Below are positions 1 to 10,536 of a stretch of DNA of 64,000 nucleotides, one piece after another. Numbering within the stretch: the stretch's first letter is position 1; each line of letters starts with the position of its first letter. Below the pieces are notes generated by a model. It searched no databases, was not told the origin of the DNA, and saw only the letters and a program-made list of their open reading frames with translations. Made by a program: the position numbers and the translations under genes. The DNA is from Powellomyces hirtus. Taxonomy: Eukaryota; Chytridiomycota; Chytridiomycetes; Spizellomycetales; Powellomycetaceae. Location: contig JAHLKG010000021.1 in NCBI GenBank assembly GCA_025526995.1, forward strand, positions 372,001 to 436,000, written 5' to 3'.

Positions 1-385
1 GCGCGAAGCGAATGGCTGTCCTGTTGGGAACGTGTCGGTGCTCCCCCTTAGGACTATCCCAGTCCGTCTCTTCGCATAGAATATATAATTCTAGTAATAG
101 GCGCGAGCAGGAAGGAGGAAGAGGCGCGAGGCTCGGAATGAAAAGAGAGCTGCAAGAGCAAAGCGAAGCCCCCGTCTTGTGTTTGCGACGTGGGTCTTCG
201 AAACCACCATCCTAAAATAAACACTTTTGCCTGACTACTGCATACCAGATGTAGTATGAATCATCCCCTTGAAAGCTCACCACAGCGATACGTCAACAAA
301 ATGCATCTCTGAGACCGGTCCAGAAAACATTGGGGGTGTGATTGTCAGCAGTACTGGGTAAACGTTGCAAAAAAAAAGAAAGTCA

Positions 386-405
386 GTCTAGTGGCACGAT
401 CTCGC
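386..405 (+). pseudogene. tRNA-Pro fragment (D-arm to anticodon stem)
   Basis: This 20-base stretch matches the D-arm and 5' anticodon stem of the intact tRNA-Pro 96 bases downstream (482-502), with one base deleted. The rest of the tRNA is not present, so it looks like a partial duplication of the neighbouring gene. It is too short to be functional. Confidence 0.5.
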
Positions 406-472
406 AGACAATGCACTCTACTAACAACAGATCCCTCGGTGGAGTGGCGCAACCTCGCACTCCGTTCATAAA

Positions 473-544
473 AGTCCCTTGGTCTAGTGGCACGATTCTC
501 GCTTTGGGTGCGAGAGGTCCCGGGTTCAAACCCCGGAGGGACCC
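473..544 (+). tRNA. tRNA-Pro (anticodon TGG)
   Basis: A 72-base cloverleaf. The anticodon stem is 498-502 paired with 510-514, and the loop reads TTTGGGT with anticodon TGG at 505-507. The T-arm contains GGTTCAAACC, and the acceptor 473-479 pairs with 537-543 except for an A.C mismatch at the first pair. A TTTT run at 552-555 can serve as the Pol III terminator. The box B sequence is canonical. The only oddity is the mismatched first acceptor pair. Confidence 0.93.
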
Positions 545-624
545 ATTAAACTTTTCTTCGCGCATAGGTTCTCGTTGCAATGATGTGAAACAACCATGCT
601 AATTCTGAATTAGAATGAAAGAAC

Positions 625-863
625 AAATGAATAACACTGAGCAACTTCTTTTTTTTTTTCCTATTTTGCCCACCACTCTCGTGCTAAAATGAATAACACT
701 GAGGAACTTCTTTTTTTTCCTATTTTGCCCACCACTCTCGTGCTAAAATGAATAACACTGAGCAACTTTTTTTTGTCCTATTTTGCCCACCACTCTCGTG
801 CTAAAATGAATAACACTGAGCAACTTTTTTATTTTTTTTTCCTATTTTGCCCACCACGCTCAT
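625..863. repeat. Four-copy tandem repeat, ~60 bp unit
   Basis: Four head-to-tail units start near 625, 686, 745 and 803. Each has the same order: AATGAATAACACTGAG, a T-tract of variable length, CCTATTTTGCCCACCAC, then CTCGTGCT. Units differ mainly in T-tract length, so the array looks young. No coding potential. Confidence 0.9.
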
Positions 864-2157
864 ACCGCATCAGCCGCTGCGTTGTCGGTTTCATGTCCCC
901 CACGGAAAACGGATGCAGTGTATGACCAAGCCACTGCTGCCACTTTTGCTATCCCTCATTACATTCATAGACATGCATTAAACACCAACTCGACATATCC
1001 GGGTAACTGGTTGGTTGTGGGTTGGAGTCCATATCTTACTCGCGCTTCGCTATACACCCCCGTAGCGGTTACGTCCTTGACGGTCACCTGTGGTGATACC
1101 GCTACCAGGAGACATTTGTATAGGCGTTGGTAATCCCGACTTATGTCGGGCCCAACCAGATAATATCAGCTCGTCAACTCGCTGTCTAGCGGTCCTCGAG
1201 TCCTTAACAGGCCTCATGGCCCCTCAGTCGGTCGACCGACTTCAGGTCCAACGGGCCTAATGAACAGATAATGTAATGCGTTGGTAGGGCCCAACCTGGA
1301 GAAACTATACCTCGTAAACTCGGTCTTTTAACGCTTCGCTACCTCTAGAGTCCTTGTCGGTCCTTTACAGTCCCTCATGGCCGCGGCTGTCGGCCTCTAA
1401 CGAGCCCAAGCATCTGGTCCACCGGACTCATATAAACAAGATAATGAAGGGCGTAGCCACAGGGGCTACCAGATGTATACCGCTCGATGACTCGCTATCT
1501 AGGGCGTGGCCTGATGCCACCATGATAACAACTAGCGTCCTTTCGGCCCTTGGCCTCATGGCCCCTCGGCTCAAGCCTCAGGTCCAACGGACCCTAAGAA
1601 ACAGTTTAGATTTAGGCGTTGGTGCTCTGGGCAAAGACCGGATATTCCCAAAGCCAATCCGAACTACATGGCTCTCGGATGAGTCCACAGCTGCAATCTC
1701 TCGAGCAAAGATAAAAGGTTGTGACGGGGGTGTCCCTGGGTCTGGCGTTTGTTTTTTTGAGATCCGGCGCGACGATGGGTGCGCTGCTGCGCGCATGACT
1801 CATCAAAAAGACCTGTTCGCCTGAATTTTGAAAGGGAGGAAAATCGACAATTTCCTGCCTTCTCGTTCAAGGTATTACCACAAACACAACACTCGTGCTG
1901 CCACCCATCGCTGCGGTGGACGTGGTCTGCCGACACTTTACTGCCTCCCCTGTCTTGGACAGTCACGGAAACCGGGGTTTCGTGCAAGAGGAACCCGCTT
2001 ATCTCAATGCAACAAGTCTGGAAAACTCTGTACAACGCTAGACAATTGCCATACCCGCCACAGAGCAGCAAACGATCACTCCAGTCCGCCGCCTGCGGCC
2101 AGCCGGCCGACAATCTGCACGGCAACGATTCGTTCACAGCACTGTCTGTGATCCAGA
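864..2157. other. Non-coding stretch with decayed repeats
   Basis: No convincing gene. About 1000-1620 holds roughly three diverged copies of a ~160-170 bp unit. Recurring elements are CGTTGGTAGGGCCCAACC-like, CTCGTCAACTCG-like, GTCC-TTAACAG, CTCATGGCCCCTC, TCAGGTCCAACGG and AACAGATAATG. Open frames here (for example 1354-1824 on + and 1664-2305 on -) have no family resemblance and look like chance. The last ~300 bases should contain the SET1 promoter and 5' UTR. Confidence 0.5.
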
Positions 2158-5100
2158 ATGGATCGCTCTGCAAAACAAAACCTATCGCCAAATTCCACGT
2201 CAAGTTCGACCCTTTTGTCAGAGACTGGTGACTCGGCGCAACCGCTGCGATTGATTTCCCCGGTCGCTGAGCCTCTCCCTGCAACTTTTGTCGCCAGTGG
2301 GTCACTGTCTGAACACGTCAAGCCTTCCACCTCTGCGGGTTACTTCCCGTCCAGTGCGCTTGACTCGATATATAGTTCGTCAAACAGCGCGCCGTCTCAT
2401 CGCAGAGTAGCAGCATCACCACCTCGGTCTGCTAATAATCTCGTCAGCGCGGGCACTACCCACCGCAGACGCAGCAGCAGCGGCGGCAGCAGCGGACATC
2501 ATGGTCGCGACCCGACAAGGTCAGCGCCGGGCTCATCGTCCTCTCATTTGGAAGCGACCGGAAGCAGCGCCAAAGATGGGAGCTGGAAAGTGACTTTCGA
2601 GCCGGATTTCGACAGTGATAAGCACAGAAAGCGAGGAAGCGCGCGTGTGACGCGTCATGATGGTATACCAACCGCAACGTCCGGAGATCGACCTCCAAAG
2701 TTACGACCGCATGATCCTCGCCCAGAGATGCCGAATTACGCAACGCTCGGGCGAGCCAAGAAACGTCTGGCATCTCGCCTTTTGCGGGTCAACTATGAGG
2801 TATGTCATCAAGGACTCGGCACAGGGCAGATGCACAGCACAAGGGGACAGGACAGATGCACAGCACAAGGGGACAGGAAGGGGACAGGACAGATGCGCAG
2901 CGCACGGGGGGGATTGCGAGTCTTGCCGACTGTGATATTGTGGGATGCCGAGATTCTCGGTGATGAGGCGTCATTCATTCCATCACTGTCAACAAATGGT
3001 GTCGAGGCAAGATGAATGCCTGGCAAAGGCGTTGGACAGCACAGCCAGGGCACAGTCCGTCCTTGGTAGTGTGCCTCTGGATGAAGCCCTGCTCTGCGGG
3101 GACCTTCACGAGTTTGTCGGTGTTGAGGTGTTGTTGAAGAGATACCGGCGGCTTGCCGGGGCAAGAGCCATCAAGTGCACAAATTTGGAGGGAGAGACAT
3201 GTCTGTAGGGAGTGTTTCCTCAAGGTCTATGTTGTGTAAAAATATGCTCACAGAGTTAACCTTGTGCCATTTTTGCTAGCCAGGTCCTCCGCCTTCTCGA
3301 CATATCTTTGTCACTGGCCTTCCTCTGTCTGCCACAACAGAAGATCTTCACAAACATTTTGGCACCTTTGGAGAAATATCCATGGCTAGAAATGAAGTCC
3401 ATCCTCACACGGCTCAAAGCGTGGGTTTCGCTTCAGTCACGTATAGCGGCGACGCGACAACAGCTGGCGCCGCCGCCCAAAGAGCAGTAGATTCCATGTC
3501 GGGATCTCGAATAGAAGACCGATGCCTCACTGTTGAGTTGGATCCTGATGGTGAGGAACCAAAAAACGGTCCTGCGTTCGCATGTCACAAGATTTGTTTC
3601 TAACAAATCAGAAATCAGGGTCCAAAAAGCGCACCGCCATAGATGACCTGTTGCGACCTCGTCGAACGCATTCTGGCCTATACCCATACCCGCCTTCACC
3701 ACCACCACCACATCCACCATCTCATTTATACCCATCCCCATCAACACACTCGACGCGATCCGACCCTTCGCATGCCCGCCAAAGCCCCCAACTCACAATG
3801 TCACGGCGAACCTCAATAGGCGACGCAACCAGCCTTTATGCCGCTGGCCATCCCCAGCACCAGGAGGCTTATCCAAACCGCCGCCCACAAGAGGGACGAA
3901 GATCGCCTTGGCGAGCGGAAGGTTCTTCCCGTTCGTTTCATAGCGACCGTCGTTCATCTGCGTCGGCCGTGCCTGGGACCATTCGGTCGTCAGATCACAG
4001 AGCGAGGCACAATGTCACCCCAACTTCAGGGCATCCGCCGCTGCCGGATGCCTCTTCCAACAGCAGCGAACTTGCCAAAGGTAGTTCAGACCGAGCGTCG
4101 TTAAACCACAGAGAGCGGTATGGTACGCGGTCTCCAGAGCACCGCTCATCTTTGGTTAGAGAAGATCCTTCGACTCCTCAATCAGATTATCATCGGATTG
4201 CTCGTAATGCCGTGGAGCCACGTTCTCTGGAAGAAGCAGGATCCGCAACTTCATCCAATCAGCCACGCAGCGATGCGCCTGTGCGCGTGCTACCACCGCC
4301 AAACGGCTCTGTCAACATACCCATCCGCTACAATGCGTGCGAGGAGAGAACGTCATCGGCAGTAAAAGTGGTGAAAAAGGAGACCGCCAAAGCCGATGAT
4401 CCTCTAGAGATGCGGCAACAGGACTCAAAGCCTCAGCCGCGGCCCAAAAGCGATTTTGCAGACGAGGCGGAACCCGGAGAGATTGGCGAGAACGCGGCCG
4501 CTCAGGGCGGAAGATCCACGACCGCCAGTCAGTTGGCGCCTCTTCAAGGTCGAGAGACACCAAAATACAAGTCACAAAATCGCAGCCCGCGGTCCTCAGC
4601 TGAGCGACCAAACCGCACCGCAGAGCTCCGCTCGCCGCTGCGCGCTGCTGTAGATTCATACCGACCTGGAGACAAACCGGGCGGGGACTCGTTACGTCGA
4701 CCAGCTGACCAGCCATTGCGCACAACAAAGCTGCTAGACAGCTATACGCCGGGCAAGAGTAAACTCACTGATACCTACATACCAGCGGCAAAGTCTACTG
4801 ATTCCTACATACCTGGAAAGGCCGCAACTCACTTGCAGGTTAAAGGCAAGACAAAGGATACTTACATTCCGCGCGATAAGAGACATCCAGTACGTGGCAG
4901 ACGTCGTTCAACCAGCAACAGTTCAAGCCAAAGTCGGTCCAGAAGCACGGGTCGTCAGTATCGTAGGCCGCGTGACAGAGCTCACAGTGGCGTCGTAGAT
5001 GAAACCAGAGGAGAGCGCCACAGTCGCCCAGGTACCCCGGAACCGCTCGATGTTGAGCGCGGGAGAACGAAAAGCGCCAACTCGGTTCAGCTGCGCGTCA

Positions 5101-8039
5101 TTAGGCTATCGCGCAGTCGTAGCCATAGCCGTAGCCGCAGCCGAGATCGCAACCAGCCATCTGCAATAGCGGGACACTCGAAATCGGACCTCCGCGATTC
5201 CTATAGGCCTGGCAGGACAGAGGATGCGGTGGGTCGCAAGGCCGTCATTAGGAAGGTGCAACTGTCACCTGAGCATGACACCAGTCGCGAGCGCAACGTG
5301 ATCGCCGTCAGATCAAATCAGTCAAAAAGCCCTGGTACTGTACGTGCCGAGCTGGTTCAACCAAAGACTTTGCCAGCATCATTGCCGCTACCTCGCAGCC
5401 CTTCTCGGCTGGCGGAAAGCCAGATGATGCTAGAACGGACTGCAATCAAAACCGTCGACACTATTGAACAGCGCAAACGCAAGTTAGCGGAAGCACTGCG
5501 GGAGGAAGTCGTGAATGACATTTGCTCGCAGTTAGCGGGTCGTATCTATGAGCAGCTGCAGACAGTTCCCGTCGTTGCTGGCAAACCGGCGATATCTAGC
5601 ATAGTAGAGCCAAAGCCATCAGTTACTGAAGAGCTAGACAAGCGGAGTCTGCTGGCAGGTCTCCATATTCGAAAAATTGGCCAGAAAAGAGACCTGTCAC
5701 CAGGATCAACCCGCGCTGACGTGAGAGCTACTTCCGCGTCGCCACAACCGCCACTTGAAGATGAGGTCCTCAAACCAAAGCGATTGTCGGAGGATGAAGA
5801 AGATGATGAAATGGCCTTCATAGAGGAGCTCCTCAAGATGGAAGCAAAGGCTTCCCAAAAGGAGCTTGCTTCGAAAAGAGCTGAAGAGGGAGTTCCGAAA
5901 AGACGAAGGAAAATGGTACGGAAGGGGGCAGCTGTTGTGAAGCGAAAGCGCGCTGCACTTGGTCTTGATTCGAGTGGTGAGGAAGAGGGACCGGCAGTCT
6001 CGGTGGATGTTGATTCGCCTGCCTCAGCTTCCAAAAAGTCCAGAACAACAAGTGGCGGTAGTTCAGCGCCACAGCCAATTGCATCTGCACCGGAAAATGC
6101 CGCGGACATATTAGGTGACCATTTATCTGATGACGGGAATTCGGGAATAGCGGGACTTGTTGGAGCGATGCAACAGGTCGCAGTAGTAAAAAATGCGCTT
6201 GGATCCCATCGTTTCAAGACCGCCGCCGGCAAAGTCGAAAGAGCCGACGATGATGAAGATGCGTCTCCTGACCAGTCCTCCCCAATGTCGATGGTCCCTG
6301 AAGTCAGCGTAACTCCATGCGACGATGACAGCACCACACATGGCTGTTCAGCTGAAGTGCCTGAACCTGGAACTGGCGTTTCTCTCATGGATATTGATGA
6401 TCCGGTGCAAGCTGTTGCAGTTTCGGAGGAAAAGGCGGTCACCGTCGTCAAGGCTTCCCGAGGCCGCGGGAAAAAAGTTCGCGGTGCCTCAAACTCTTCG
6501 TCTGCGGCCATTACCTCTGACGCTTCTGAGACACCACCAACGACCGGCGCTAAACGCAACAAAAAGTCAATCAAGCGTGGTCAGCAAGCCATATCGTTCC
6601 TTCCTGTCCTGCCACCGGAACCTCCCGCAGTCGATCTCGACAGCGATCCGGAAGAGCGCGAGACGATCGGACGTCTCTTACGCACGCCGGTGGAGTGGCC
6701 TCCGCCTGGTTGGTACGATGATGAAGACAACCCCGACTATTTCGACGATGACCTCGCTAGTCTCGACCTCAATGACCCAGAGTTTTTGGACCGGTTCAGC
6801 GCGCTGGACGAAGAGGATCGGTTCTATTTGGAAGAGGCACTGAATGAGGAACAGAATGCTCGGCGACAGAACCGTCATGCAAAGGCGGCTGAAAGAGAGG
6901 CTTTTGAGGCCTGGATGCGACGCCCGTGGTCACACATCCCGGCCTCAGCTGGTGCCCCGTCCCAGACCGCACCTCTGGAACCTTCGTCTGACCCTTGGCG
7001 CTTGGTGCAGCCCTACCGTGTCAACAAATCTGGCGCTGCGAGAACAGAAGGCTTTTACAAGCTTTCGGATCAAGAGAAAGCCAATGCTACTAGAGCGAGG
7101 AACGATCTCGCCGCCGCCGCTCGCAGCGCGGAAACCAACTCGATGCTTACATCTGATACTCCTAATCCCGCATCCAGCAACCCACTGTCCGATACCAACA
7201 ATTCTCTTGCCCCACACACGCGCCCCCCGACAACAACCAAAACCACAGCAACCAGCGCCTACTCCAAACCCAGCTTATCCACATCCAACAACACCAGCAA
7301 ACACTCGCGCACAACCCGGATCCACTACCGACAACATCTCCTCCTCACCAACGAAAACCTCACTGACTCGCTCAAATTCCACGCTTTAAAAAACCGGTCC
7401 TCGTCCGCTCAGCAACCGCAGTCCCATCAACAAAATCACCCGCTCACGGGGTCCGGCTCTGCCAGCGCGGGTGCGGCCGGTGCTTCGGCTTCGGGTGGCG
7501 GGGCGCTATCCAAAACCCTCAAATTTGCCCGCTCGCCTATTCACGATTGGGGCCTCTTTGCGGCTAAACGGATCCCGACCAACGAGTTTGTCATTGAGTA
7601 CATTGGCGAGATCATTCGCGAAAAGGTGGCCGACCACAGAGAAAAAGGTTACGAGCGACAAGGCATTGGATCGTCCTATCTGTTCCGCATCGATGGTGGG
7701 GACATCATAGATGCGACCAAGAGGGGCAACATGGCACGGTTCATCAATCACAACTGTGAGGTAGGGACATTTTCAAAAACCATCGCAATCATACTGCTTG
7801 TCTGCTTTGCGGAAAAAAAAAAAGAATGATATGCATTCACACATGGATTAATCCTCCTCTTTCAGCCAAACTGCAGCGCAAAAGTCATCACCGTCGCCGG
7901 CAAACGCCGCATCGTCATCTATGCACACCGCGACATCCAAGAGGAGGAGGAAATCACCTACGACTACCAGTTCCCGATTGAGGACGAGAAGATCCCCTGT
8001 CTGTGCGGCGCGCCTGGTTGCCGTGGAACCCTGAACTAG
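2158..8039 (+). CDS. SET1: Set1-type histone H3 lysine-4 methyltransferase
   Basis: Proposed exons are 2158-2799, 3280-3550, 3592-7760 and 7866-8039, giving 1751 aa. Exon 1 carries the Set1 N-terminal block ([11 protein letters not shown]...RHDG...DPR). Exon 2 is an RRM ([17 protein letters not shown]...GFASVTY). Exon 3 is long and disordered, with RS-rich stretches and DSYxP repeats, and ends in the n-SET region ([12 protein letters not shown]) and the SET domain ([27 protein letters not shown]). The last exon finishes with [19 protein letters not shown] and the post-SET GCRGTLN stop. The enzyme is the catalytic subunit of COMPASS and methylates H3K4 at active promoters in the nucleus. Intron 1 is unusually long (480 nt). 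The 41-nt intron 3551-3591 is the least certain join. The start is the first Met of the open exon. Confidence 0.93.
2818..2907. repeat. Short tandem repeat in SET1 intron 1
   Basis: Imperfect repeats built on GGACAGGACAGATGCACAGCACAAGG, about three copies, inside the 480-nt first intron of SET1. It helps explain why this intron is far longer than the others in the window. Confidence 0.75.
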
Positions 8040-8517
8040 AAGACGATGACGACGGAGAGACTTCACTCTGCAACCCTCGCTCGCTCGAGTAGTTTTTGGA
8101 ACACACACACTGTTCCCTGGAAATTTCATCTTTTTTTTGGCTGTGTAAGAGCGCTAGGGTTAAATGTACCCCGGAAACATTGCTGCGTCTTGTATAATGT
8201 AGTTAAGCTGTGATACCCATTTGGGATTCGTCTGCGTGCTATTCCATGTATAGCTTACATATCTCCGAGACCTCCATAACGGCCGTTTCTGCTCGTTAGG
8301 GTGCTTGCTTTAACATACACACATCCCTACCTACATATCTCACGTCTTTCGCACGTAGTGCACCTCTATTCCTTGACTCCCAAGATGGGGATCACCAGTC
8401 ATAGACTAGTATAGCGGCTCGTCGCATCCCGAGGCAGCGATGCATTTTTGGGGGAGATCGACGGTGGCCCAAGCGGCTTCAGAAGGCGCGACCTTTCTTT
8501 CTCATGAATACCCCCCA
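8040..8517. other. Intergenic, convergent 3' ends
   Basis: Lies between the SET1 stop codon and the stop of the minus-strand phosphatase, so it holds two facing 3' UTRs. Nothing else recognisable was seen. Confidence 0.6.
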
Positions 8518-9807
8518 TCACCCATTCACAATGACGACGTTGTGCGAATCGTAGATGGCGGTCACCCGGTCGCCGAGAATCTCCAAGGCAGCGTGGTTGC
8601 CACCATAGACGGCCGAGATACCGACGTCAATGACGTGCACGCGGTTGTTGCAGCGAGAGAGGATGTGACCCGAGTCGAGCTGCGGGGTGTGGCCAATGAC
8701 CATGCGCGTAGCCTGGAGGAGCAAAAAAAGAGCCATGCATCAATATCAACAATCGTATAGAGAGGATGATTGCGATCAATGATAACACAAAACACAGCAG
8801 ATGCTAATATATACGCACATTGACGGTCTTGAGCGCCTCCTCCAAAAGACTGCACACTATTCTTTCTGGATCTTGCGCGTAGCCGCGATACCATAATGGT
8901 CCGTCGCCGTGGAACAGGGGAAGTTGGCGAAGCTCGGCGTTGGACATGGTGTTGAGCGCAAGGTGGGTTTCGTTGTTGAGCGCGGCGATCCCTCGGCGGG
9001 CCCACTTTGGATGGAGGCTAGGTATGGTGAGAGAACGGCAAGAATGAGATGTGTGGCAGAGAGGGGGTTAGAGGGAGAGTACGGATCTTACCCTCCGTGT
9101 AAGAAAACTGTATTGTTGACAATCGTGGTCAGATCCCACGTACGAATATATTGGCCTAACCAGCCTAAGCAGTACGTATGATGATCAATATCTCGCTCGT
9201 ACGATCTTAGTTCTCTTGAGCAACCATTGAAAACGACAAGCTCTCTACCTTCTTTACTCCACGCTTCTCTCCTCGCTTCCTCGCCGCCAAAACTTGCCAC
9301 ATCTTCCTCCGTGACGTACCGCCAGTCCCCCATAAGGTTCATAACCTCATGGTTCCCCAGCAAAGGAATAACTTTCCCGCCCACTTTATCGGCTTGTTCC
9401 GTCAATTTCCTGATCCATTGATAGAGAACGATAGTATCTGGCCCCCGGTCAACAATATCTCCGGTCTGCACAAGGGTCGTGGAACCAGCAATCCAATCCC
9501 CCTGCGCGTCAACCAGCCCAGCCAGGCGGAGTACAACGAGTGCGTTCTTGTGGTCGCCATGCAGATCTCCGATCGCGACGATCCGTGTGCTGCCCGTGAC
9601 AGACGCATGGCTGGCGCGGGATTTGCCTCGGAAGGAGATGTAGAAGACCAAGATGATGGCGAGGAAGATTCTGAATGCGTGCCGAATCGCGGCTCGCTGC
9701 CACCGCGATCGTGTGGCTTCAGACCGGTTCATCGCTAATGAAGCTTGTCCTGGGACCGGATACTCTTGCTGTTGCTCCTGCTGTGCAGTACGTTGACGCA
9801 CAAACAT
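8518..9807 (-). CDS. Membrane-anchored calcineurin-like metallophosphatase (SLP type)
   Basis: Three exons (9092-9807, 8819-9017, 8518-8712) give 369 aa. Residues about 45-60 form one hydrophobic signal-anchor, suggesting a type II protein with the catalytic part in the secretory lumen. The PPP-family metal and phosphate motifs are in order: GDLHGD (80-85), GDIVDRG, GNHE, HGGLHPKWA across the first splice, and GHT near the C-terminus. HGGLHPKWA and the short catalytic body resemble Shewanella-like protein phosphatases, not PP1/PP2A. Substrate unknown. A later Met (MNRSEATR) could be the true start. A CCAAT/TATA pair 400 bp upstream is on the correct strand. Confidence 0.85.
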
Positions 9808-10206
9808 GTTGTGACGATGGGGATGAGAGATCAGCTCGTTCCCACGCGATCATGGTATCATCATCATCATCATCTCGCACTGATAATCCTGTAGCGAACT
9901 GAGCAGTACTACCATATGGTACCATACGCTATTGGAATGCATCTGGACACTCATGCGACTGCGAAACCGCGGCAAGAGCTCTACTTTCTTATTTCTGGCA
10001 AATCATTGTTTTTCATCCTTTATTTTAAAGAGTTTCTGAACCAAGTGAATGGATCCAGATGGGTAAACAAAAAATTGGGTAAATCCGCATAATGGGGCTT
10101 GCACACGGACAACTCTAGTAAAAGGCGAGGGTTGTATGCGTGGTAATGTGCAAACCCCACGGACAAGTTGAGAAAAAACGAAAGAGAGTTGCCGGAAATG
10201 TCGCTC

Positions 10207-10256
10207 TTTTATAGACATAGGGACCCAAGCCACGCGCATGGCTATCTTCTGATTGG
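10207..10256 (-). promoter_or_regulatory. CCAAT + TATA promoter, probably for the phosphatase gene
   Basis: Read on the minus strand, a CCAAT box (10251-10256) precedes a TATAAAAG box (10207-10213) by about 40 bases. The only downstream gene on this strand is the metallophosphatase starting at 9807, implying a 5' UTR of about 370 nt or an unrecognised 5'-UTR intron. Confidence 0.4.
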
Positions 10257-10536
10257 TCGGTTATGTTTGGCTTGTCTGGTTCTGTGGCGCAGATGCTTTG
10301 AGGCAATGTGGCGCACGACGATGTTGGGAGGACTTCAGTGGGATTCCACTTGACGTTTGCTGCTCGCTTGCTGCATGCTGATATGAAATTCGGAGACCTT
10401 TGGTCAAACACTGATGGTGAATATCAATGTGCCATTTGCCGTACGTAGTTATATAGTTCAGAGGACTTTGATACAGAGGTTATATAGTCTCAAGTAATAT
10501 GACTCCATTGCAAATATGGAAAACCAGTATCTACAA

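Noticed and set aside
1664..2305. Open frames on both strands before SET1 (1354-1824 +, 1664-2305 -)
   Set aside because: They overlap each other in the decayed repeat region and show no protein family features.
5546..6574. 342-codon open frame on the minus strand
   Set aside because: It is antisense to the SET1 coding exon, Ser-rich only because it mirrors the sense codons, and has no domain.
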